NCBI GenBank assembly: GCA_023399455.1
Contig: JAEWPN010000146.1
Coordinates: forward strand, 1 to 10,081
From: Bacillota bacterium
GTDB lineage: Bacteria > Bacillota > Clostridia > Lachnospirales > Lachnospiraceae
DNA length: 10,081 nucleotides
Reading direction: 5' to 3'
Positions within the stretch are counted from its first letter, which is position 1. Each line of letters starts with the position of its first letter. A program made the position numbers and the translations under genes. This document shows positions 1-5,409 of the stretch, piece by piece. Below the pieces are notes generated by a model. That model made no database searches. It saw nothing but the letters and a program-made list of their open reading frames with translations, and was not told where the DNA came from.

Positions 1-57
1 TTTAGTGATAATGGGGGAATTTGTTTTATCAGGTTACTCGAAAGGAGAAATAGGATT

Positions 58-1059
58 ATGGCCTATATTGACATTATTAAGGAAAAAGCGAGAAGCGACA
101 GAAAGACGATCGTCCTGCCGGAGACCACGGACAAAAGAACTCTGATAGCGGCGTCTAGTATTATATCTGAGGGAATTGCTGATATCATTATGATAGGTGA
201 CGAAGAAAAAATTATGGACGGTGCCGGCTGGCTGGAGGTAGAGCTTGGGGGAGCTAGGATTGTGAATCCGGAAAAAACGCCGAAACTGGAAGAATATATC
301 GAACTATTGTATGAACTGAGAAAGTCCAAGGGAATGACGATGGAGAAGGCGAGGGAGCTTATCCTGAAGGATTATCTGACCTTTGGAGTTATGATGGTAA
401 AAGCTAACGATGCGGATGGCATGGTTGCGGGAGCGTGTCATGCTACGGCGGATACTCTGCGTCCTGCATTGCAGATTTTGAAAACGGCACCGGGAGTGAA
501 GCTCGTATCGGGATTCTTTATTCTGGATGTGCCGGATTGTGAGTACGGCGACAACGGAACCTTCTTATTTGCTGACTGCGGGCTCAATCAGGACCCTACG
601 GCACAAGAGCTTGCTGCGATTGCAGATTCCAGCGCTACGAGCTTTAAGCAGCTTGTGGGAACGGAGCCGATAATCGCTATGCTGTCCCATTCCACAAAGG
701 GCAGCGCGAAGCACCCGCTTGTGGATAAGGTGGTAGAGGCTACGAAGATTGCAAAGGAGAATTATCCTCATCTCATATTGGACGGAGAGCTGCAGACAGA
801 TGCGGCATTGGTGCCTCAGGTGGCGAAATCGAAAGCTCCGGGCAGCCCGGTGGCAGGTAAGGCCAACGTTCTTATTTTCCCTAATCTGGACAGCGGAAAT
901 ATCGGCTATAAGCTTGTACAGAGGCTGGCGAAGGCGGAGGCATACGGCCCGATGCTTCAGGGAATCGCCAGACCGGTAAACGATTTATCCCGCGGATGTT
1001 CGTGGCAGGACATTGTAGGTGTTGTGGCGCTGACGGCGGTGCAGGCCCAGCTCGCGTAA
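58..1059 (+). CDS. pta: Phosphate acetyltransferase (phosphotransacetylase)
   Basis: This cytoplasmic enzyme converts acetyl-CoA and phosphate to acetyl phosphate and CoA, the first step of the acetate-forming pathway completed by the next gene. The product has 333 residues, the usual length of the short, single-domain form without the N-terminal regulatory domain seen in E. coli Pta. The C-terminal motif NDLSRGCSWQDIV carries Ser311, Arg312 and Asp318, which line up with the catalytic Ser309, Arg310 and Asp316 of the Methanosarcina thermophila enzyme; other family blocks are the STKGSAKHPLVDKV stretch near residue 215 and FPNLDSGNIGYK near 278. The ATG at 58 is preceded by AAAGGAG (41-47) with 10 bases between. 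The 57 bases upstream contain no visible gene end; GATAAT at 7-12 could be a -10 box, but its -35 would fall outside the window. The gene is followed by ackA after 143 bases, the common pta-ackA pairing. The call is secure. Confidence 0.97.
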   Translation: MAYIDIIKEKARSDRKTIVLPETTDKRTLIAASSIISEGIADIIMIGDEEKIMDGAGWLEVELGGARIVNPEKTPKLEEYIELLYELRKSKGMTMEKARELILKDYLTFGVMMVKANDADGMVAGACHATADTLRPALQILKTAPGVKLVSGFFILDVPDCEYGDNGTFLFADCGLNQDPTAQELAAIADSSATSFKQLVGTEPIIAMLSHSTKGSAKHPLVDKVVEATKIAKENYPHLILDGELQTDAALVPQVAKSKAPGSPVAGKANVLIFPNLDSGNIGYKLVQRLAKAEAYGPMLQGIARPVNDLSRGCSWQDIVGVVALTAVQAQLA

Positions 1060-1105
1060 TTTGGCGATAAAATTATAAATAAAGATAAAATCTCAGAAGA
1101 TATAA

Positions 1106-1131
1106 GGTTGAAAGAATTAATTCTTTCAGCC
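1106..1131 (+). promoter_or_regulatory. Palindromic hairpin between pta and ackA, possible attenuator
   Basis: The sequence TGAAAGAATTAATTCTTTCA at 1109-1128 is a perfect 20-base palindrome. The stem grows by one T-G wobble (1108/1129) and two G-C pairs (1106-1107/1130-1131), so an RNA stem of about 11 pairs closed by a 4-base loop can form. A short T run (1136-1139) follows only after four bases, which makes it a poor Rho-independent terminator. It may reduce readthrough into ackA, protect the pta 3' end, or be a protein-binding operator; the sequence alone does not decide between these. Confidence 0.5.
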
Positions 1132-1136
1132 GGAGT

Positions 1137-1185
1137 TTTGTGCTTAAGGTGTGCAGGTACACCCGCACAAAGTCTCCAGACTTTG
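1137..1185 (+). promoter_or_regulatory. Two overlapping alternative hairpins in the ackA leader
   Basis: Hairpin A pairs TTTGTGC (1137-1143) with GCACAAA (1165-1171) and encloses an inner stem GGTGT (1148-1152) with ACACC (1159-1163). Hairpin B is CAAAGTCTCCAGACTTTG at 1168-1185, two 8-base complementary arms around CC. Both use CAAA at 1168-1171, so they cannot be fully formed together. Hairpin B ends directly beside the ackA ribosome binding site AAAGGAG (1186-1192), and CTCC at 1174-1177 is complementary to the GGAG of that site. The pairing is seen in the sequence; a role in ackA translation, or membership of a dispersed palindromic repeat family, is inference. Confidence 0.5.
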
Positions 1186-1202
1186 AAAGGAGCATGGGTA
1201 TA

Positions 1203-2399
1203 ATGAATATTTTAGTAATAAACTGCGGCAGCTCTTCTCTTAAGTTTCAGTTGATCAACGCTGCTGATGAGAAGCTGATTGCAAAGGGACTTTGCGAAAG
1301 AATAGGAATAGAAGGAAGCCAGTTGGTGTATACGCCTACCGGAGGCGAAAAAGTGAAGACGGTAACTCCGATGAAGGACCATACACAGGCGATAAGGCTT
1401 GTGCTGAACGCTTTGACGGACGATAAGGCCGGCGTTGTAAAAAGCCTTCAGGAAATTGGCGCGGTGGGACACCGTATTGTACACGGAGGAGAGAAGTTCG
1501 CTGCTTCTACTATCATTACTGATGAAGTGATTGAAGCCATTAAAGAGTGCAATGAGCTGGCGCCTTTGCACAATCCGGCTAATCTTGTGGGTATTGACGC
1601 ATGCAGAGAGCTTATGCCGTCGACACCTATGGTAGCCGTATTCGATACCGCTTTCCATCAGACTATGCCCGAAGAGGCGTATATGTATGCTATTCCTTAC
1701 GAATATTATCAGAAATACAAGGTGAGAAGATACGGATTTCACGGTACCAGCCATTCTTATGTATCCCATAGGGCGGCAGCGCTCTTAGGAAAAAGCTATG
1801 AGGATTTGAAGATTATCGTATGTCATCTGGGAAACGGAGCCAGCGTGTCGGCGGTAAAGAATGGAAAATGCGTGGATACTTCCATGGGACTTACACCGCT
1901 TGAGGGCTTGATCATGGGAACACGTTCGGGCGATATCGACCCGGCTATCATTGAATTTATCGCTCATAAAGAGGAAAAGAATATTGATCAGATTATGGAT
2001 ATCCTCAATAAAGAGTCCGGAGTGTTAGGGCTTTCCGGCGGATTGTCCTCCGATTTCAGGGACTTGGTAGCAGGGTATGAAAAAGGGGATGAAGCTTCCG
2101 TGCGCACGATGAAGGCTTTCGCCTACAGAGTGGCGAAATATATCGGTGCTTATACGGCGGCGATGAACGGCGTGGACGCCATCTGTTTTACGGCTGGATT
2201 CGGAGAGAACAGCGGATTCATTCGAAACCTCGTTTGCGATTATCTGGGCTTTCTCGGAATCGTCCTGGACGAGCAGGCGAATAAGGCACAAGGGGAAGAA
2301 ACCGTAGTTTCTACGGAGGATTCCAGAACGAAGGTTCTTGCCATTCCTACCAATGAAGAACTGGCAATAGCGAGAGAAACGTTTGCACTGGTAAAATAA
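1203..2399 (+). CDS. ackA: Acetate kinase
   Basis: Acetate kinase transfers the phosphate of acetyl phosphate to ADP, giving acetate and ATP; it is a cytoplasmic homodimer of the ASKHA fold. Starting at 1203 the product has 398 residues, the family's normal length. The first signature is ILVINCGSSSLK (residues 3-14) with Asn7, Ser10 and Ser12; Arg91, Asp148, His180 and Arg241 sit at the same numbers as the active-site residues of the M. thermophila enzyme, and Glu385 matches its Glu384. The nucleotide-binding blocks HLGNGASV (near 208) and GFGENSG (near 332) are present. The frame is open back to 1140 and has an earlier ATG at 1194, but that ATG is one base after AAAGGAG (1186-1192), whereas the ATG at 1203 has the proper 10-base spacing and begins the conserved MNILVINCG. 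It is probably cotranscribed with pta and may be modulated by the hairpins in its leader. No terminator is visible after its stop codon. Confidence 0.97.
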   Translation: MNILVINCGSSSLKFQLINAADEKLIAKGLCERIGIEGSQLVYTPTGGEKVKTVTPMKDHTQAIRLVLNALTDDKAGVVKSLQEIGAVGHRIVHGGEKFAASTIITDEVIEAIKECNELAPLHNPANLVGIDACRELMPSTPMVAVFDTAFHQTMPEEAYMYAIPYEYYQKYKVRRYGFHGTSHSYVSHRAAALLGKSYEDLKIIVCHLGNGASVSAVKNGKCVDTSMGLTPLEGLIMGTRSGDIDPAIIEFIAHKEEKNIDQIMDILNKESGVLGLSGGLSSDFRDLVAGYEKGDEASVRTMKAFAYRVAKYIGAYTAAMNGVDAICFTAGFGENSGFIRNLVCDYLGFLGIVLDEQANKAQGEETVVSTEDSRTKVLAIPTNEELAIARETFALVK

Positions 2400-2410
2400 C
2401 GAAATAACTA

Positions 2411-2439
2411 TTGACAAAAAAGTATCCGATATGTATAAT
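2411..2439 (+). promoter_or_regulatory. Sigma-A promoter of yceD-rpmF
   Basis: A perfect -35 box TTGACA (2411-2416) and a perfect -10 box TATAAT (2434-2439) are separated by the ideal 17 bases. Transcription should begin near 2445-2447. The -35 box starts 11 bases after the ackA stop codon, so ackA transcripts may also run through. A second copy of ATTGACAAA (2438-2446 besides 2410-2418) overlaps the end of the -10 box. Confidence 0.85.
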
Positions 2440-2449
2440 TGACAAAGTG

Positions 2450-2467
2450 TGAAAATGATTATTTTCA
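2450..2467 (+). promoter_or_regulatory. Palindrome at the 5' end of the yceD-rpmF transcript
   Basis: TGAAAATGATTATTTTCA has two perfectly complementary 7-base arms around GATT. It lies a few bases after the expected transcription start and directly before the ribosome binding site TAAGGAG (2468-2474). As RNA it would form a 5'-terminal stem-loop; as DNA it is placed where a repressor could act. Its centre, AATGATTA, resembles the AATNATT core shared by Fur, PerR and Zur boxes, but the outer arms do not fit any one consensus well. Function is not established. Confidence 0.45.
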
Positions 2468-2480
2468 TAAGGAGTCAGCT

Positions 2481-3005
2481 ATGTTAATGAACCTAACTGA
2501 TGTTTTAACATCCGAAGGAAAAGCGGTGGAGAAACAGGTGGACATGGATATAGCGGAGTTGAATTGCCGTCTCGGCGATTTCCCCGTAATCCGGAAGACA
2601 CCTTTGACACTTACTTTAACCAATCTTGGAACGAACAAAGCGTCTATTGAGGGGAAGATGGAACTTACATTTGCCATAAGCTGTGACAGATGTCTGAAGT
2701 CTGTTAATCAGAAGGTGATACTCGACTTTATGCGGACGGTGGAAGGACCGGACGAATATAAGGAAGACGTACAGGACGATGACCAGAATTTCATGGAAGG
2801 TTACCAGCTTAATGTAGACGACTTAATTAAGAATGAGTGTTTTATGAACTTGCCGACGAAGGTCTTATGTAAACCGGACTGCAAAGGAATCTGCATGAAG
2901 TGCGGGAAAGACTTGAATGTGGAAACATGCGATTGTGATACGTTTGTACCCGATCCGAGAATGGCAAGGATAAAAGATATCTTTGATGCAAATAAGGAGG
3001 TGTAA
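2481..3005 (+). CDS. yceD: YceD/DUF177 family protein, likely 23S rRNA accumulation factor
   Basis: This is a 174-residue protein of the DUF177 family, almost always encoded just before rpmF. Members have been linked to 23S rRNA accumulation in E. coli and in plastids; the biochemical activity is not settled, so a role in large-subunit assembly is inferred. The sequence shows the family's CDRC pair (Cys68, Cys71) in the region ELTFAISCDRCLKSV, an acidic stretch (residues 88-106), and a C-terminal cluster of Cys130, Cys134, Cys138 and Cys141, followed by Cys150 and Cys152, which looks like a metal site, probably zinc. The start at 2481 follows TAAGGAG (2468-2474) by 6 bases; an ATG two codons later is possible but less well spaced, and a longer frame beginning at 2439 would put the start inside the promoter. 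The last codons contain the ribosome binding site of rpmF, so the two genes are probably translationally linked. Confidence 0.9.
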   Translation: MLMNLTDVLTSEGKAVEKQVDMDIAELNCRLGDFPVIRKTPLTLTLTNLGTNKASIEGKMELTFAISCDRCLKSVNQKVILDFMRTVEGPDEYKEDVQDDDQNFMEGYQLNVDDLIKNECFMNLPTKVLCKPDCKGICMKCGKDLNVETCDCDTFVPDPRMARIKDIFDANKEV

Positions 3006-3007
3006 CA

Positions 3008-3187
3008 ATGTCTATTTGTCCCAAGAATAAATCTTCCAAAGGTAGAAGAGATAAGAGAAGAGCGAACTGGAAAATGAGCGCTCCTACATTGGTGAAATGC
3101 AGCAAATGCGGTGCTCTTATGATGCCCCACAGAGTATGCAAGAAATGTGGCTCTTACAACAAAAAAGAAATTATTGCAGTAGATTAA
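3008..3187 (+). CDS. rpmF: 50S ribosomal protein L32, zinc-binding form
   Basis: L32 is a small protein of the large ribosomal subunit. The 59-residue product has a basic N-terminal tail (KSSKGRRDKRRANWKM, residues 8-23) that contacts 23S rRNA and a zinc ribbon made of Cys31-x2-Cys34 and Cys44-x2-Cys47, so this is the zinc-containing version and not the cysteine-free paralogue some bacteria keep for zinc starvation. The N-terminus MSICPKNKSS differs from the MAVPKRKTS start common in bacilli, but I recognise it as the form found in Lachnospiraceae. The ATG lies two bases after the yceD stop; AAGGAGG (2994-3000) inside the end of yceD gives an ideal site 7 bases upstream. The gene shares the promoter at 2411 and is followed by a terminator. 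Confidence 0.96.
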   Translation: MSICPKNKSSKGRRDKRRANWKMSAPTLVKCSKCGALMMPHRVCKKCGSYNKKEIIAVD

Positions 3188-3201
3188 TGAATGAAAAGCT
3201 G

Positions 3202-3234
3202 AGGTTTTCCTGAGATATTGGGAAGGCCTTTTTT
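3202..3234 (+). terminator. Rho-independent terminator after rpmF
   Basis: AGGTTTTCC (3202-3210) pairs with GGAAGGCCT (3221-3229), nine pairs including two G-T wobbles, around a 10-base loop, and runs straight into six T (3229-3234). The flanking ATGAAAA (3191-3197) and TTTTCAT (3231-3237) are also complementary, so the structure could work in the reverse direction too. It ends the yceD-rpmF unit. The 188 bases between rpmF and plsX otherwise hold only AT-rich sequence and the plsX promoter; no small gene is visible there. Confidence 0.8.
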
Positions 3235-3321
3235 CATGTGATAGGAAAAAGAGCTTATTACGTGAAAAACGGATATAACTATATGTATTGAAATAAAAAT
3301 ATTTTGTACATGAAAAACAGC

Positions 3322-3350
3322 TTGATTTTTATATATGGGTTTAGTATATT
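3322..3350 (+). promoter_or_regulatory. Likely sigma-A promoter of plsX-acpP
   Basis: TTGATT (3322-3327) and TATATT (3345-3350) are separated by 17 bases, with a good match to the sigma-A consensus and AT-rich DNA upstream. The -10 box ends 25 bases before the plsX start, leaving a short leader with the ribosome binding site TAGGAGGT (3363-3370). No clear FapR or FabT operator is visible around it. Confidence 0.65.
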
Positions 3351-3375
3351 AAAGAAAGATATTAGGAGGTTGCAT

Positions 3376-4389
3376 ATGTCAGAGTTAGTGAAAGTTGCTG
3401 TCGATGCGATGGGCGGAGACAATGCACCGGTAGAAATCGTAAAAGGTGCGGTCGAAGCGGTAAAGGAGAGCAGCAAGGTTAAGGTCTATCTGGTGGGAAT
3501 AGAGGATAGGATTAGAGACGAGCTGAAAAAGTACACTTACCCTTCGGAGCAGGTGGAAATTGTAAATGCGACGGAGGTTATCGAGACGGCAGAGCCGCCG
3601 GTCATGGCAATCCGCAAGAAGAAGGATTCTTCCATCGTGAAAGCCCTTCAACTGGTGAAGGAAGGAACCTGCGACGCATACATATCCGCAGGAAGTACCG
3701 GAGCGACGCTGGTCGGAGGACAGGTTATTGTGGGCCGGCTAAGCGGAGTGGAGAGACCGCCGTTAGCACCTCTTATACCGACGGAAAAGGGTGCAGCGCT
3801 TTTGATAGACTGCGGAGCTAATGTGGATGCGAGATCTTCCCATCTCGTGCAGTTTGCAAAAATGGGAAGCGTATATATGGAAAGCGTTATGGGAATTAAG
3901 AATCCCAAGGTTGCAATCGTTAATATCGGAGCCGAGGAGGATAAAGGAAACGCTCTTGTTAAGGAAACCTTTCCTCTGCTCAAGAGCTGTCCGGATATCA
4001 ACTTTATCGGAAGCATTGAAGCAAGGGATATTCCGGCGGGTTATGCGGATGTCATCATATGCGAGGCATTCGTGGGAAATGTGATTCTGAAATTGTACGA
4101 AGGGGTGGGCGGAACGCTCATCAAGAAGGTAAAGGCCGGAATGATGTCTTCCCTTCGGAGCAAAATAGGTGCATTTTTGGTAAAGCCTGCATTAAAGGAG
4201 ACTTTGAAGACCTTCGATTTGGAGCAATACGGAGGCGCACCGCTTTTGGGACTTAAGGGACTGGTGGTAAAGACACATGGCAGTTCAAAAGCAGTGGAAA
4301 TCAAAAATTCTGTTCTTCAATGTATCACATTTAGCGAGCAGAAGATTAATGATAAAATAAAAGAAAAAATTACTCTTGAGAATGAATAA
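3376..4389 (+). CDS. plsX: Phosphate acyltransferase PlsX
   Basis: PlsX makes acyl phosphate from acyl-ACP and phosphate; PlsY then uses the acyl phosphate to acylate glycerol 3-phosphate, the first step of phospholipid synthesis in Gram-positive bacteria. It is a peripheral membrane protein. The 337-residue product is of normal length and shows the family's blocks: VAVDAMGGDNAP (residues 7-18), ATEVIETAEPPVMAIRKKKDSS (65-86, given here only as family landmarks), ISAGSTGATL (103-112) and DCGANVD (145-151). The frame stays open to 3304, but TAGGAGGT sits 6 bases before the ATG at 3376, the conserved sequence begins there, and the longer form would start ahead of the promoter. It is followed 15 bases later by acpP, whose product carries PlsX's acyl substrate. 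The fabD and fabG genes that stand between plsX and acpP in Bacillus are absent here. Confidence 0.96.
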   Translation: MSELVKVAVDAMGGDNAPVEIVKGAVEAVKESSKVKVYLVGIEDRIRDELKKYTYPSEQVEIVNATEVIETAEPPVMAIRKKKDSSIVKALQLVKEGTCDAYISAGSTGATLVGGQVIVGRLSGVERPPLAPLIPTEKGAALLIDCGANVDARSSHLVQFAKMGSVYMESVMGIKNPKVAIVNIGAEEDKGNALVKETFPLLKSCPDINFIGSIEARDIPAGYADVIICEAFVGNVILKLYEGVGGTLIKKVKAGMMSSLRSKIGAFLVKPALKETLKTFDLEQYGGAPLLGLKGLVVKTHGSSKAVEIKNSVLQCITFSEQKINDKIKEKITLENE

Positions 4390-4404
4390 GAAAGGGCTGT
4401 TATC

Positions 4405-4635
4405 ATGGAATTTGAAAAGTTAAAAAAAGTCATTGCCGAGGTGCTCAACGTGGACCCGGAGGAAATTACGCCGGAAACTACTTTTGCGGATGATTTAGGA
4501 GCCGATTCCTTGGATGTATTCCAGATTATTATGGGAATTGAAGAAGAATTTGACATTGAGATTCCTGCGGAAGAGGCTGAAAAGATTAGTACGGTTGAAG
4601 AGGCGGTTGAGTTAATCAAGAACGCTATGAATTAG
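4405..4635 (+). CDS. acpP: Acyl carrier protein
   Basis: ACP carries growing fatty acids on a phosphopantetheine arm during type II fatty acid synthesis and delivers them to PlsX. The product has 76 residues, is strongly acidic as usual, and has the attachment motif DDLGADSLD with Ser35 as the modified residue, followed by the recognition helix [14 protein letters not shown] purine-rich site, AGAAAGGG (4389-4396), overlapping the plsX stop codon, lies 8 bases before the ATG. The gene is read from the plsX promoter and is followed by a terminator-like hairpin, in keeping with ACP being needed in large amounts. Confidence 0.97.
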   Translation: MEFEKLKKVIAEVLNVDPEEITPETTFADDLGADSLDVFQIIMGIEEEFDIEIPAEEAEKISTVEEAVELIKNAMN

Positions 4636-4650
4636 TAACTATGTAGAGTA

Positions 4651-4680
4651 TCGAAAGCCCTATCTCAAGGGCTTTTTCGA
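4651..4680 (+). terminator. Terminator-like hairpin between acpP and rnc
   Basis: AAAGCCC (4654-4660) pairs with GGGCTTT (4669-4675) around the 8-base loop TATCTCAA, followed by T to 4677. TCGA on both outer sides (4651-4654, 4677-4680) can extend the stem with a small bulge. The T run of five is short and no promoter is visible between it and rnc 18 bases later, so it is more likely a partial terminator that lets some transcripts continue into rnc-smc-ftsY. Confidence 0.7.
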
Positions 4681-4698
4681 TGTTTATGGGGGAATGTG

Positions 4699-5388
4699 AT
4701 GTTAACGGAAAATGATATAAATGAGTTGGAAGGAAAAATAGGATATTGCTTCACGGATAAGGAACTGCTAAAGCAGGCGCTTACCCATAGCTCCTTTGCC
4801 AACGAACAAAAAATCAAGAGGGCGAAGGACTATGAGCGTCTGGAGTTTTTGGGAGATGCGGTATTGGAGTTGGTAACCAGTGACTTTTTGTACCAAAGGC
4901 ATCCTAAAATGCCGGAAGGGCAGCTTACGAAGAAACGTTCTGCGCTTGTATGCGGTCCGGCGCTGGCTTTTTGTGCGGCCGATGTTGAAATCGGCGGCTA
5001 TATACAGCTTGGCAGAGGAGAAGAATCTACGGGCGGAAGAGGACGCGATTCCATTACCGCGGATGTTATGGAAGCCATTATCGGTGCCATATATTTGGAT
5101 GGAGGGTATGAGGCGTCGAGTGTTTTCATTCATCGCTTCATATTATCTGATTTGGAAAATAAGGAATTGTTTTATGACAGTAAGACTTTGCTTCAGGAAG
5201 AAGTGCAGAAGGACAGCAAGGGAACGCTGCGATATGAGCTCGTCAGCGAGACGGGACCCGATCACAACAAGAGGTTCGTTATTGAAGCGAGGGTGAACGG
5301 GAAGATTCTGGGAAGAGGTGTCGGAAAAACGAAAAAGGCGGCGGAGCAGCAGGCGGCATATGAGGCGCTTCTGGCATGCAAAGTTTAA
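4699..5388 (+). CDS. rnc: Ribonuclease III
   Basis: RNase III cuts double-stranded RNA, releasing 16S and 23S rRNA precursors and processing some mRNAs; it works as a cytoplasmic homodimer with magnesium. The 229-residue product has the N-terminal nuclease domain (about 5-150) with the signature ERLEFLGDAVL (46-56); Glu46, Glu49 and Asp53, together with Glu73, Asp122 and Glu125, match the catalytic and metal-binding residues of E. coli (Glu38, Glu41, Asp45, Glu65, Asp114, Glu117). A double-stranded RNA-binding domain fills residues 158-227, ending in the typical GVGKTKKAAEQQAAYEAL. The ATG at 4699 is 5 bases after GGGGGA (4688-4693), a mediocre ribosome binding site; a GTG directly before it is too close to that site. 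The rnc-smc-ftsY order is widely conserved in Firmicutes. Confidence 0.96.
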   Translation: MLTENDINELEGKIGYCFTDKELLKQALTHSSFANEQKIKRAKDYERLEFLGDAVLELVTSDFLYQRHPKMPEGQLTKKRSALVCGPALAFCAADVEIGGYIQLGRGEESTGGRGRDSITADVMEAIIGAIYLDGGYEASSVFIHRFILSDLENKELFYDSKTLLQEEVQKDSKGTLRYELVSETGPDHNKRFVIEARVNGKILGRGVGKTKKAAEQQAAYEALLACKV

Positions 5389-5409
5389 AAAGGGGTAATG
5401 GGAGTAACT

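Noticed and set aside
1140..1202. N-terminal extension of ackA from a GTG at 1140 or the ATG at 1194
   Set aside because: The extra residues are encoded by the hairpin region and match no part of the acetate kinase family; the ribosome binding site at 1186-1192 fits only the ATG at 1203.
1212..1769. 185-codon open frame on the - strand inside ackA
   Set aside because: The opposite strand encodes fully conserved acetate kinase; the reverse product has no family-like motif.
2439..2480. Longer start for the yceD protein
   Set aside because: It would begin within the -10 box of the promoter that transcribes the gene, so the start could not be on that mRNA.
3263..3318. Repeated TGAAAAAC (3263-3270 and 3311-3318) before plsX
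   Set aside because: Eight-base A-rich repeats 48 bases apart are expected by chance in such AT-rich sequence, and no further similarity surrounds them.
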